A stretch of DNA of 64,000 nt, from assembly GCA_902729315.2 (NCBI GenBank), contig LR746273.1, forward strand, positions 5,864,001-5,928,000. The letters run 5' to 3'. The translations under genes were made by a program, and so were the position numbers. The stretch is from Spirodela intermedia. Taxonomy: Eukaryota; Streptophyta; Magnoliopsida; Alismatales; Araceae. The notes beneath the pieces were generated by a model. The model did no database searches. It was not told the origin of the DNA and worked only from the letters and a program-made list of their open reading frames with translations. Position 1 is the first letter of the stretch; each line of letters opens with the position of its first letter. Positions 50,987-63,971 of the stretch are shown piece by piece.

Positions 50987-52518
50987 TCACTCCCACTTGG
51001 TGATGATCTTGTCGGTGTGCCTGAAATCGCGTGCTAACACCAGGCTGCCGTCCAGCCTCCTCAACGAGAACCTCTCCACCAGGAGGTAGCACCCAAACGC
51101 CGCCCACTCGCCGCCGTCTTGATACTCCTCTTCCCTGTCCACCACTTCCACCCCGTCTTTCCCGGGTACCCAGCTCCCTCTGGCCAGCTCCCATTTCATC
51201 CTCTCCATCAAGGTAGAACTCAGTGCCACCGCCCCCGATCCGGACTCGGCCGGCCGAAACAAGACGAATCCGTCGGGCTGTGAGAGCTCTTCCCCGACGG
51301 GCTCCCCGTTGCTCAGGAACGCCGACTCGGTCTGGACTGTAGCTTTCACCTCCACTCGTCGGCTCCCGCCTGCTCCTGAAGGATTCTCCCTGGTGAGGAT
51401 GGGCTCCCAGAACTGCTCGAGGGTCACCTCGTAGTAGACGGACCTCTTCATCTGGTCCTTGTGCCGGGATTCCTCCTTCGTGAAGAAGAAGGGACTGTAC
51501 CATTTTCCGACGAGGACGGCGGCGGACGACGGGCCGGCGATCGGGAAGCTAACGTCCGGCCTCTTCTCTCGGAGAGCCCGGTCAACGCCGGAGGCGGACC
51601 CGATGTCAACCCTGGAATCGCGCGGAAGGGACCTGCGCAGGGTCCAACACTGCTGCCTCAGGAACAAGGGGGGGATCCCGTCGGGTGCGATGGCCCTGGC
51701 GTGGAATTCTCCCTTCCGGCGGTGGGGAATCACCTCGACTTCCTGGTAGACGTCGCCCTCGCGGAAAGGCCTGGGCTTGACGTCATGGACGCAGAAGCAG
51801 CAGCAGAAGGTGGTTCTGTCTTGCTCTCGCGAGCAGGCGCATATCTCCCTGTCGAATAAGAGAGCAACGACCTATGGTTTAGTCGGGATTTCTCCCCCTT
51901 CGTTGAGGAACCTTTCTCTTTCCCGCTCTTGATCAAAGAGAGGGGATCTAGCTACCTTGAGGGTAGATGGGCACGGAGATCAAGATCACGCGGTAATCGA
52001 AAAACACACGGATCTGCCGGGAGTGGACAGATTTGCTTGTTAGAGGCTTACCCGGCGTGATTTCCCCCCGCGAGGACAACGTAGTATCGGTTGGCCGAGA
52101 TTGGGTGGCCTGGAACGGGGACGAAGAAGACGTGGTCGGTGTCAATATGCCTGCCCTCGCCGACGATGTGGGAGTACTCAACGATGAGTAGCCGGTTCTG
52201 AGGGAAGGGAAGCTCCACGAGGTACGGATTGCGGCACAGTCCCCAGCAGCAGGTAGACTGGGCCTCGTACTCCTCGTCTTGGATCACCAGGTAGCCTGAG
52301 TGAGGGCCCTCAGGCAGCGGAGGCGGCGGCACAGCCGCCTTCTCGCCTGGGTTAGCTCTGTACAGGGAGAGGGGCGTCGTCTCGCGTACATATCTGCCGC
52401 TACCCGCGTCCGCATATTTATCAGTCGCCGCAAAGCGAGGAAAGAAGAAGAAGGTTCTGGTGCATTGATTGACTGGACGAGTCCATCCAAATGTCTCCAG
52501 AACAGCTGTCGGGCCCAT
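50987..52518 (-). CDS. DUF1262 family protein
   Basis: Two minus-strand exons, 52518-52052 and 51848-50987, join in phase across a 203-base intron to give 442 aa. Family signatures in order: YVRETTPLSLYRANP, PEGPHSGYLVIQDEE, a Cys-rich CCWGLC, LPFPQNRLLIVEY, HVFFVPVPGHPISANRYYVV, a second Cys cluster FCCCFCVHDVKPRPF, and the C-terminal FLRRQCWTLRRSL, VVVGKWY-type region ending in KIITKWE. DUF1262 proteins are plant-specific and of unknown biochemical role; some Arabidopsis members respond to salicylic acid or pathogens (family knowledge, not evidence here). Most members I recall begin near the YVTRPLS motif. This start adds about 40 residues, so the true start could differ. Coding GC is far higher than the flanking AT-rich DNA, which sets the gene apart. 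Confidence 0.88.
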
Positions 52519-54412
52519 GACAGCCGTATATCCACATTTCCATTATAAATACTCCATTCCACGTCAGTTACCTATAAATGTGTAGAAAAAACTGAAAAAA
52601 ATTAAAAGGAATAATAGTCAATACAAGTGGATCAAGTTGTCATACTGAAGCCACTCTATCATGTTCTTCTTAGAGAAAGTATCCAAGAAATTTAGGTAGT
52701 CCTAACAACTACCATATCTCAAACCTTGATTAATAAATGAAATATAAATCATATATTTTTGTTCTTATGATTGTATAATCAAATAGCTATGAAGAGGCTC
52801 AAGGTAAATAAAATGAAATATATATATATATATATTCTATTTGTATGACTAGTTTAAGCACCAAGAGGAGGGAGAGTAAATTAAGGTTTCTAGAAATTTT
52901 GATTTTTTAAAAATAATTTCTTTTAGAAGTCAAGTTATGTGTTGATACAAGTGATTTGTGTATCAACAAATGAGATGCATGTGTTATAGCATGCATAAAA
53001 GATTATTTGCAATGGTATGATTTCTTAGCACCTCTCACCTTAACAAAACTTTTATATTGATTCACTCCTCATGTGGCTACTTTTAGTTTCAAAAGAAATT
53101 ATCTTTCTCATTTGACTATTATCCTAAATAATACATCTTTAATTTTAATAAGATCAATGATGAACATCACTCAAGTTTTTATTTACAAAGACATGAACAC
53201 CTTTTGGGCTAAAATACATCTATAAGTATTACATGTATTTGTCAAATCTATTATTCTCTCACAACCTTATTGATAAGTTTTCATTATAATGAGTTAATAA
53301 TTAATAAATAATATTGTTTTAGTCTTAATTCATGATAAATAAACTTATGTGTTAAATTGTGAAAAGTAGTTTTTAGTTGGTTAATATGATTTTTTGACTA
53401 ATTATGTGATTTTATATGATTTTATATAATTTTTATAATCTTATTTTTGAGATAAATGAAGAAAAATAAAATAAAATAAAAAAGATAAAAAAAGGGGAGG
53501 ACCTGCCAGCCAACCAGGCCAGGAAGTGGGTTGAAAGCAATGTCAGGTAGAGTCCTGAGTAGTGGCTTGGGTAGAGTTGTGAGTAGAGGTTCGAGCAGTT
53601 AAGGATAAACTGATAGGGGGGCATGTGTGCGTCACTCCCCTTCCACATCATCGGTGGTCAATCGAGCGTGGGGCAAGAAGTGGTTGTACACACGTGAGAA
53701 AGGGACTCATTGATTCTCATAATTCAACATATAATCGATGTGGGATTAAACCCTAGTCGCACCTTCTCTGAATGATTTTATGATTTTTGTATCTCAAATA
53801 TCTTTTATTTATCAAAAGGAAGTACCTTGATGATGTTGCTTTATTAGGATATTTGTGTACTTATTTCACTCTCTTTCATACAAGTAGGTGATCGGCGAGG
53901 GTTCAAATCCTACCAAAACTAAAACTTATATTTTTTATCTAATTAAATCGTGATTTTCTTATAGATCACTAGTGAAAGATTAAGCCACCATAATCTCTCA
54001 ATCATCATCAAAAATCTCGTCGACGTGATTCGTGGAGCATCGTTATTAGAATTAATAAATGATTTGTGATAAAAGGATTACAAATCTATCGAGTAAATCA
54101 TCTCTGATTGATCAACGAATAAGTTGTCATTGGGAAGAAAATAATCTTCTAAGAGCCGAGTCACTACTTTTTGAGAGCATACCAAATGCAATGAAAAGTT
54201 TCATTTTGTTGTACGTACTTGAGGAAGAAGCTCCCTAACATGTCTTCCATCTCCATCCAAATCATCTCTATCTAGTGATAGTCGTTAGGGATTTATAAAG
54301 TTGTCATTTTTTTACTTCGTCAGGTGACAACTATTGGAGACGATTTGACGACTCATTTCATTGATCTTTAGACTTCATAAGAAGATATAGAGATTACTTA
54401 CATCGCATTTGT

Positions 54413-54790
54413 CCAAGGAGAGCCTTTGAGGTCATAGGTGTTGTATGACAATCTTCATGAATACTCAAGATTCTGACACATCATCGACACATTGTCGTTG
54501 TGACTTTAGAACTCTATTTTACTATTTTTTTAACTAGTTTAACTTCCACAATTATTTCTTGAACTTTGAAAGGAAATACATTAAATGTTTAAGTTGTCCA
54601 TATCCAAAGAGAGCCTTTGAGGCCATAGAGATCATTTAATGACCATTTCAAACACATAGAATTCTGAAGATTGATGTTGCGAGGCCGAAACTTTATCTTT
54701 TCTATTTTCAACTTAATTTTTACTTCATTTAGTGATAATTTGTCTAAGTTAAAATTTTCAAACTATTTTTCATTTAATTATGATTCTTCG
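54413..54790 (+). repeat. Two-copy tandem repeat, about 191-bp spacing
   Basis: CCAAGGAGAGCCTTTGAGG at 54413 and CCAAAGAGAGCCTTTGAGG at 54604 start matching stretches that also share CATAG, a motif around AGATTCTGA/GAATTCTGA, and TCATTTAGTGATAA-like ends. The copies are clearly diverged. Confidence 0.65.
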
Positions 54791-55146
54791 GACTTTTATA
54801 GATCTTAATTTGACCAACTGAATTATTTATAATCACTTACATAAGAATCATCAGGTGAAACTCTTTTTTCGCTTAATTCGTGTTCATCGATCACTAATGT
54901 GATCCTGACACCTGCACCCTTATTTTCTTTTTTCGTAAATTTTAAATAATTGTTTTATCATTTCTTAGTCTAAAATTTATAAAAAGTCATAGTCTTTGAG
55001 AACAATTATAAAATATTATCTGATATTATATTATATCTGTGTGATCGAATTGAAAATTTTCAACTATTTTTGAAACTTTTATTAAATTATAATTGATATA
55101 TTTGTTCAGAAATACTTTTAAATATCTAAAAATTAGTATTCTCTAC

Positions 55147-55410
55147 TTATAGCTAACTTTCCTCTCCTCGGCTCGCTAATATGTAGGCCCATTTCATAAC
55201 AAAGTATTAAGTAAATCTTACTAAAAAGGAAAAAAGTAAAAATAGTAACTTCCAAATTGCATAAGATAGTGTGTGTTACTACTGAGAATGATAACTAATT
55301 ACTAATAGCCGACCACATTAATTAGTCTGTGTCCCAAGGGAGGAAGGCTTCTTCAAAATAGACCACATTGGCGTGCCATGTAAGTGTCTAATTTGGTGGA
55401 GTGAGCTCTG
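55147..55410 (+). repeat. Dispersed direct repeat, copy 2 (about 250 bp)
   Basis: Partner of 45160-45420, same orientation. Shared blocks run from TGTAGGCCCATTTCATA to CACATTGGCGTG; homology fades after about 55410. Confidence 0.75.
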
Positions 55411-56135
55411 TGAACACCGTGTTGCCAGAGATAGCTATATGAATTCCACTGAAGGAAAAAAAACTTTGTGTGACCATAGATGGAGGTTTCTCTGAACCAG
55501 TGTGTTTTCTATTTTTACCAATCTCTCTCCTTTGCCTCTCTCTAGTGTGTCTGGATCATTCTTGCATTATACAAGAAGGACAATGAGGATGTTCATCTTC
55601 CCCAACATCCCAGAGTGTGGGCCTTCTAGCGACAGCGCCAAAGCCACTCCCAGAGTTGTCCTGTGTAGGGAGAGAGGCCATGGGGTTAATGGAGCCTTTC
55701 TATGTAGAAAAGATAGAAGAAAAAAGAATGACATCATCCTTGCCTTCCCTTTGTCATTGCATGTTAGACAACAGTACTTTCCTATGGGATGTTGGCTCGT
55801 AATGGAAGCCACTAACATTTACTGACATTGTAAACATTAATCATCATGTATAAACTTAAGTCCCTAGGTTATGTGATCAAAATGTGGATATGACTCATCA
55901 TAAAAAAACTATTTAGAAAAGCCCCTGCCCACTTGGTTGACAATGGCTGATGTTCACAATGATGTTGTCATGACGACTTTGTGGGAGAGTGTCAACATTA
56001 ACTTCTTGTCTGTGGCTTTCCATAAGGGTTTCACAAAGCAGAGCTTGAGGTCTCTTGTGGTGAGGTGCAAAGATAACTATCCTCACGTTCTTCTTTAACC
56101 CAAAGAGACGTCATCAGCAGATGAACAAGTGTGGT

Positions 56136-56176
<41 letters not shown>

Positions 56177-57742
56177 GGAGAGGAAGAGACAAAGATAGTG
56201 AAAAAGAGTTGTTGAAGTAAGACTTTAGAAGCATAAAGATTGATCTCAAGATAACATCCTATTTTGAGAAGCAATCAAAGTTCATCCTAGATGTGGAAAT
56301 CAATTCTTAGAGAAAAGTTCAATTTACATCTTAGTTTTTGGTTTAGACATTTTATGAGGACCAATATTCTATAGTTCTGAATTGTGTATACCTAATGTTG
56401 AGATTGTTGATGTTATGATTAGTCTAGCATATTTGGATATTCCATGGATTTCATTAGTTAATTACATATATAATTATAGTTCTATCATTAACTTGGGATT
56501 TTAATCTAAGAAGGTTCTACACCTACTTCCTTAATGTGAGGGGTATTACATCAATCTCAACTAAGATTGAGAGATGGAAAGTTTTTGGTATATGATGGAG
56601 AAATCAGTTACTTGGCAACGAAAAGAGCCTACATGCTTCTAGGCCATGGCTTATGAAAACCTCACAAGTAGTAATTGTAAGCACCACACAAGTTTCTTAA
56701 AGCAATAGTAGACTACATTTTATTTCTATTTACATAAATTATTTTTAAAATAATAATTTACATTATTTAATGGAATATAATTCCGACTTATTTATTTCAA
56801 TTCTACAAGGGACTTTATGTTAAGAGGTTATGTGCAAGCATTAGAGGATGAATTTAGCAAGATCACAACAAAAATTAAGGAATAATTTGAGGAGGATCTC
56901 ATGCATATTAATATGATGCATTTAATGTCAACTAAATAATTTTTAATCTTAGAAACGAACTTGAGTTTTGGACAAAGGAGTCCTTGAAGGTTCAATATTT
57001 TTTTACCATGAATCATTCACTCTCTAATGGGATTCCATATATTTGATAATTAGTAGATCAACATATTACATTATGTTACATGTATGGAATGCACCTACAT
57101 TCCGCACATCTATCTTCATGCTCCATTTATATTGAATAGTTTAAAAGTCTTTGGAAAAAGTTGCGCCTTTTCTTCTTAATTTCATCAACTAGGTATTTTT
57201 ATATAGAGTTAGATGAAGGGAGAAGTCTAATCCTACCCTTTGATCAACAAATAGAGTTTTCATTACCTTGTTCTCCTTGTTTCGTTAAGATGTATGATCT
57301 AAAATCATTATTCATGATACGATTGTGTACAAAGTAGGAGTCAATACTTTTTGAGACATTTGATGATGTGAGATCAAGATCATGAAAGATTTAAGCTTTT
57401 ACAAAGAAAAAAGATGCCCATGAGACACATACCTAACTCTCACTAGTTCATGGCAATGTCGTCTCCTTTGCTCCTCTTATCCTTGTCCTGGGTATGTAAA
57501 TATTTTATATTAATATAAAATTTTACTTTATAGTTAATATAATATTCCAAGTTTCTTGTTTTGTGAGTACGATATTACTTTTTTAATATAATTTTACTTT
57601 ATCTTTTATTAAAAAATAATTAATGTATTTGAATTTAACATAAAAATGCTGTATTTTGCGGGAATGTATAGTGACTACCGTTATGGACCGGATTCTCAGA
57701 AATATTGGGCTACTTGAAAAGCCCAAACCGTTGTTGAAGCCA

Positions 57743-57751
57743 TTTCCCGCC
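57743..57751 (+). promoter_or_regulatory. E2F site (TTTCCCGCC), distal
   Basis: TTTCCCGCC matches the E2F consensus TTTSSCGC and lies 142 bases upstream of the ORC1 start codon. Plant ORC1 genes are known E2F targets expressed at the G1/S transition, so the match is in the right context. Confidence 0.75.
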
Positions 57752-57788
57752 AATTCCGATGGTGGGGCCCACAAGGCGGATCGGATCT

Positions 57789-57797
57789 TTTCCCGCC
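57789..57797 (+). promoter_or_regulatory. E2F site (TTTCCCGCC), proximal
   Basis: A second identical TTTCCCGCC, 46 bases after the first and 96 bases before the ORC1 ATG, extended to TTTTCCCGCCAAAAA. Paired sites in the same orientation strengthen the case for cell-cycle control of ORC1. Confidence 0.78.
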
Positions 57798-57884
57798 AAA
57801 AACTCTGGCCTTAGAAATCATGCTGACTGCAGAAGCCTTCTTCACCCCGGAACCCTAGCACCCCCCGCTGCCGGGGGGAGGTTG

Positions 57885-59658
57885 ATGGCGGAAACCCCCT
57901 GTAAATCCAAGCTGAAGTCGCTGAGGGGGAAGCCATCGCCTTCAACACCCGTGCCGGCGACGCCGCAACCCCTGACGCCGCGACGGTCTCCCCGTCTGGC
58001 TTCTGGCGGTAGTATACAGCAGCAGACTCCTCAGAAGCGGGATGCCGAGGCCGATGGATCCGATCGATGTGGAACGCCCCGGTCCGCGAAGAAATCGAGA
58101 AGATCGATCGGCGGAGCGTTCGATTCGTCTCCAGGGAATTGTGCATTCTCTCCTGGGTCTCCCGATCCCCCGGAATCCAGGAGGGGGGGAAGGAGAAAGG
58201 CGGAAGAGAGGCATAATGTACCGAGAGCCACGAAGAAAAGGGTGTATTACAAAAAGGTGGTGTATGATGACGGACAGTTTGAGGTCGGGGATGATGTGTA
58301 TGTGAGGAGGCGGGAGGATGCCGAGTCCGATGCCGACGATCCAGAGGTAGAAGATTGCCGTATATGCTTCAATTCGGGCAAATCCATAATGATCGAGTGC
58401 GACGATTGCCTGGGAGGGTTCCATCTGAAGTGCCTGAATCCTCCATTGAAAGAGGTCCCGGAAGGCGATTGGATCTGCACGTTCTGTGAAGCTCGGAAAC
58501 TGGGGAAAATTGTTGTACCTCCGAAGCCGCCTGAAGGAAAGAGAATTCGGAGAACTTTTAAGGAGAAGCTCCTTTCGAGTGATCTTTGGGCAGCTCGTAT
58601 TGAAGGGTAAGCGAAGAAGAGTGAGTTTGGGATAAAGTTCAAAATTTCCCTACTTCATGCCTTTAGTCAACATCTCCGCAGCTTTTTTGATCCGAGGCTG
58701 ATCGCTGTTAATGCATTGAAACGATGCAAAACTTGAACCGTAAACCTTGAAAAGTGTGAAGATAACCAGGTCAAATAACACATTGGTTTACCTATATGAA
58801 GCTTGTATATTTTGAGGGGATCCATTGATTGTTTGGTTAGTGAATTAATTAGTGGAAAATTCATCAATTAATCCATCGACTCAATAATTTGTTTTGAATG
58901 TTTGAATACATTTCCAGACCGCTAAGGATGAGTGGAAAACTCGCCAACTAATTTGCTAATTGGTTGCTTACATGTTGCTTGTCAGACAGGAATCCTGCGC
59001 TATGTAGTACTTCGTTTTCTTCCATATATTATCCTTTTATTAATTGTTTTTCAGCAACCCAAGGGGAAGGACGTGAATATTTGCTCCGTTACTTTTTTTG
59101 TCATGATGTTCAACTGGCCTCCATGCCTCATAGGCCTTTCTTTAGGACAATCTTGGAGAGCTCTTTTACTGATTCATCTAATTCCTGGTATTTAAATGTC
59201 TAGTTTATGGAAAGAACCAGATGGGAGCTACTGGGCGAAGGTTCGCTGGTATATGATTCCTGAGGAGACTGCAGTTGGGAGACAGCCACATAATCTACGA
59301 AGAGAGCTTTATTGCACCACCGAAATGGATACTGTCGAGGTGAACTCGCGAAAGAAGTCATGATTTTTTCCATTGTGCAGTTCTTATAAAATAATATTGT
59401 CACATTTTTGATATTCCATCTTTATTGCAATCATTGCTTTGTAGAGGTTCGCTTTTTACTTATAAACACAGGTAGTTGCATAATCTTGATCAGCATGGGT
59501 ATATAGTAAAAGTTATGCTTCATATCACATATTAAATAACGTTAACCATTTCTGAAGTACATACGTGGTACATTGTTGTTTTTGAGTCACTGTAGACACG
59601 GAATCGCATGGGCCTGTTTTAATGATTTCAACTCAACGCCTGAATTAATATGATTTTT

Positions 59659-59700
<42 letters not shown>

Positions 59701-62700
59701 GCTCGTTCGCTCACTCTGCATAAAACCTCTTGAACATTTTTTTTAATTGGTACTGCAACAATGGATAGAAGACATGGTTTTTATTTTTGCGATCACTTTT
59801 GTTCAGATCCTTATCTGTAGTCAGAGCATGTATTGTGAAAAATATCAAAATGAATATTTTATTTTTAAATATATATATATATACATACACATATAACTTT
59901 AGCTTCACCGTATTTATAAGTGATCGAATGGAAGAAACAAGAGGTTGTTTAACATCAACCTAGCGCACATTGTCAAAATTAACTCAGTGGAACCTTCTCT
60001 TCAAACAGTATCAACCTAGACCACATTGTCAAAATTGACTCAATGGAACCTTCTCTTCAAACAGTTTGTGGAGAGATGACAACTATGAGAAAGGTTGGAC
60101 GGAAGCTGGTAAATAGTATAAAGCAAGAACCAACTTGTGGAAATATCTGAAGCTCTTGTTTGGATGAAACAAGAGCTTGTAAGGAATATAATCTGATTAC
60201 TAACGATACTCAAGAAAATATGAAACATTAAACGATTCAATAATTCTCAGCTGATTGGAATATCCATAAGATAATCTAGTAGCGATTAATTTTCATTTGA
60301 GTCACCTTGTTATCGGTACCAATTGGATACTTTTCGTTGTTATGCCACACTGTGATTTCATCTTGTTTATCAAATTACCTATTGACTTACGTTTACAGAC
60401 ATCAACATTCCATGGAGCATTTTATGTTTTTTAATTGGATTTCAGTTTCTTTTTAATATGAGCAATGTAATTTTCGATGCCAACAACCTTTGTGTCATAT
60501 TTATTTGACTAGTGAGAAGACCGCTACTATAGTATGGTTTTCTGGTCTGTCAAACAGGATGAAAAGGAGATTTATCACCACATGCATATTATGTGCGGAG
60601 GTAGACGTGTCCATGATCCTAGGATGAACTTTCTCTCAAGAGATTAGTCAGAACCTATCACATGCTGTTATATCTGATGCCAACCCCTTTAAAGGAATTG
60701 GCAGACTGGCAGGAACCATGGTCAGGCTGAAATTGGCATTGGAATTTTTAAAGGAGACTACTAAGTATGATGCCTTATTCGATGTATGAAATGAGACTCT
60801 TGAGGCACACGAAATGAGAGGGCTAAGGTATACTCTCCAGTGGAAAGGATTTACTGTCCTTTATGCAAAAGTGTGAAAGACTATGTAAGGTTCCTATAAT
60901 GCGACCAGGAAAACATAATCCTGCGGGTATGTGTACCTTGAGCTGCTAGCATAGTCAACACCAGATTGATTAGTCTACGTGTAAGTTTTTTTTGCAGCAC
61001 ACGAAAAAGATGGGCATACATCCCTTTCTTTTCATTTCTAGTCAATACATAATACTAACCACTTGTAACAAATCTCAAGTTGAGATATAGTACTATTTTC
61101 AAGGTACCCCCAGGGTCATGGTATCCATGCCTTGGTGTGTAGCCTATTAAAGCATTCACTTGGGCATTGAATGCATGTTCTCATTCATCGTTATGACGTT
61201 TTACAAATCATGTGAATGACTTTTTTCTAGCTAGGCGACAAGGCAACGCACTCAGCTGACCGTTAAGGTGTTCATGTTGTTAAATGCATACACCTTAATC
61301 ATCTCTGTCATTTTAATGTTGAATTGCTCGTTTTTTACATCCAAAACGTTGCAGAAAGTTCCTTGTACTGCATCCACACTATTTACGAGTTGGATGCCTA
61401 ATCCTAGTGAACTCCAGATTGGTGTGACAAATTTTGATGACGATGATGACGTGGTCAATCGCTATACAACCTTGGTTACTACGATTTTTAGTAAAGGAAC
61501 TTGTTTTGGATGCGATAATTGTAATATATATAACAGGAATTTTGTTGACATCCTCAGATGAGGTTTTAAGGATATACTTCTATTTTTTGTTTGTTTTCCT
61601 ACTGGAAGTTTCTCAGAGCTGGTCTTTTTCGCCTTTTTTTTATCATTGAATACGATTTTCTTTATCCCTTCATTAGAAAATGTGTCTTCTTTTGACAGCA
61701 CATCTTACCTGAAGGGTTTTGTAATAGTCCCTAAAAATAGTATTTTACATTGTTCATCACAGTTCCTTCTTGGCCAGCAGAAATTCTGATGAGTTTGTCT
61801 TGAATGTTTCCAGAAACACTGAATCCATCCATTTCTTTGATACTAATGTTTAACTGATGTCTTTAACTATGCCACAGTTGGAGTCTGTCCTTCGACACTG
61901 CTACGTTATGAATCCAAAAGAATTTGTGAAAGCTGATAATGAAGGAGACGATGTTTTCTTGTGTGAATACGAGTATGATGTTCAATGGCACAGTTTCAAG
62001 CGTCTTGCAGAAATCGACGGATATGATGTTAGTTTCATGCTTTATTCTTGATTTGAAACTTGATGCATAAAGGAAAGGCATATTTGGCAACCTTTTAAAG
62101 TTGAAATATAACTTTTACTCTTGGCAGAATGATGAAGACGACACTGACGAGGAGTGGAAATTTTCGAAGGATGATGATGACAGCACAGACGGGGATTCAG
62201 AATATGAAAAAGAGTCTTCACGGGGTCCAGCTTACAAGCACCAAATGCGTCAAGTGGCAGCGGTAAGTTTTGTTCCTTATCCAAACAATAATTCGCTGAC
62301 TCGTTAAGGCTTCATCTCAATCAAAATTTGCCTCCCCCTCCCTACAGAACTCATGCAAGGGAAGGATTTTTGGTCTTCAAAAGGTAGGGATAAAGAAAAT
62401 TCCAGAGCATGTGAGGTGTCACAAGCAGACTGAACTGGAGAAAGCGAAAACTATGCTTTTGTTAGCCACTTTGCCCAAATCCTTGCCCTGCAGAACCAAG
62501 TATACTCCGCATTCTCTTTTTGGTGAAATTTGAGTTTTAGTATATGTTTAACGCATTATGTTCTATTTCAGAGAAATGGAGGAGATCACTATCTTCATAA
62601 AAAATGCTATCTCAGAGGAAAATTGTTTAGGACGCTGCCTTTATATTCATGGTGTTCCTGGAACTGGCAAGGTGTGCTGCATATGAGGACGCTTTTATAT

Positions 62701-63971
62701 TTCATTGTTTCATCTAAGCTTGTTTTATATAAAAGTTTTATCCTTTCTTGCTTATAACTTTAATCTATGAAGCTACACAACTACAGTCTACATTTTACTG
62801 TACCGCACCCTTTCATGCTCTGAATCCTATTATTTTTTTGGTGTATTTGCTTTGCTTGCAGACCATGACAGTGCATACCGTGATGAGGAACCTGAGGTCT
62901 GAAGTTGATTCAGGACTCCTAGGTCCTTATTGTCTTGTGGAGATCAACGGTCTTAAATTGTCTACTCCAGAAACTATCTACCGGGTAATTCAATACTGCC
63001 CTATTTCTTCAGTTATGGTCCACTATTTAACGTTACTTTTTTCAGGCTATTTATGAAGCATTGACGGGACATAGAGTTGGGTGGAGAAAAGCTCTGCACC
63101 TTCTTAATGAGCGATTTTGTGAAGGCAAGACAGTGGGGAAAGAAGATAGACGGCCCTGCGTTCTTCTCATTGATGAACTAGACCTTCTTGTTACGAGAAA
63201 CCAATCGGTAATCACTGCATTTCTAGACGATGTATAGTTCAATCTTGAATGAGAACTAGTGCATGTCTGCTTCCTAAGGCCTTAGTTTTTGCTGTATTGA
63301 CAATGACTTTACACTTATCTGGATTGTTATCTCTTGTATCATGTATATTTGACAGGTTCTCTATAATATTCTTGATTGGCCTACAAAACTACATTCCAGG
63401 TTAATTGTTATAGGTACGAGTCTATGAAGACAAGTTTTTTATTATTATTATTCATACGATGAGAGGATAATGCCGCAAGAAACTATCATTCTCGTGCTAT
63501 TTTGTTCCAGGCATAGCAAACACTATGGATCTTCCTGACAAGTTACTTCCACGAATATCAAGTCGAATGGGAATTCAGAGACTATGTTTTGGTCCATACA
63601 ATTACCAACAGCTGCAAGAAATTATATCTTGTCGACTCAGAGGTGTTAACGTTTTTGAGGAGCAGGCAGTAGAATTCGCTTCAAGAAAGGTCGATGTTCA
63701 TGACTCATCCAGTAAATCGTGTTTTGCTAATTTCAAGTTTGTTGACTGGGGCGCATGAAATTTCCCATAGACATGCACGTTCATTATGCTGACTTGTTGT
63801 CTATTCGATTCAATGCGTTCGCTAAAGTACTTTATGGACAGGTTGCAGCTATTTCAGGTGATGCTAGACGAGCCCTGGAAATATGCAGGCGTGCAGCAGA
63901 ATTGGCGGATTATAGACAGAAGCAATTGCCCCAATCAATGGTGGAATCCCTTCACCTCAACGACAGTAAAG
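57885..63971 (+). CDS. ORC1: Origin recognition complex subunit 1 (3' end cut off)
   Basis: Eleven exons in the window: 57885-58606, 59204-59339, 61878-62027, 62128-62262, 62348-62499, 62572-62671, 62862-62984, 63046-63207, 63356-63413, 63511-63689, 63842-63971. All are in phase; about 682 residues are present. Roughly 130 more lie beyond the right edge (family about 810 aa). Layout: a basic disordered N terminus; a PHD finger (about 155-205: CRICFNSGKSIMIECDDC ... WICTFC) characteristic of plant ORC1 that reads histone H3; a BAH domain split across exons 1-3; an acidic linker; then AAA+ ATPase with Walker A GVPGTGKT (about 458-465), Walker B LLIDELD (about 545) and sensor region GIANTMDLPDKLLPRISSRMG. 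ORC1 binds ATP and origins to license DNA replication. The start is MAETPCKSK; an in-frame ATG at 57759 overlaps the E2F site and is unlikely. The donor after exon 10 (AAG|GTCGAT) is weak. Confidence 0.95.
59340..61877 (+). other. Long second intron of ORC1
   Basis: A 2.5-kb AT-rich intron. It contains a (CT)n run at 59662-59697, a TA run near 59870-59882 and a perfectly spaced 56-bp tandem duplication (59954-60065). No gene or recognisable transposon domain is seen in it, although 60540-60960 is somewhat richer in GC. Confidence 0.6.
59954..60065 (+). repeat. 56-bp direct tandem duplication
   Basis: Two adjacent copies starting ATCAACCTAG and ending TCTCTTCAAACAGT, at 59954-60009 and 60010-60065, with only a few mismatches. 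It is inside the second ORC1 intron and looks recent. Confidence 0.92.

Larger units (their letters stand above)
52519..57742. other. Long AT-rich intergenic region
   Basis: No supported gene. It holds a (TA)n run near 52818-52834, a GC-richer patch at 53490-53760 that looks like transposon debris but has no recognisable domain, a two-copy repeat at 54413-54640, the second copy of the dispersed repeat (55147-55410), a GC-richer patch at 55500-55830 with overlapping short frames on both strands, and a GA run at 56136-56171. Remaining sequence is low-complexity AT-rich DNA. Confidence 0.5.

Noticed and set aside
53880-53925. tRNA-like or SINE-like B box (GGTTCAAATCC) near 53901
   Set aside because: No matching A box, acceptor stem or cloverleaf could be folded upstream; a single motif match is not enough.
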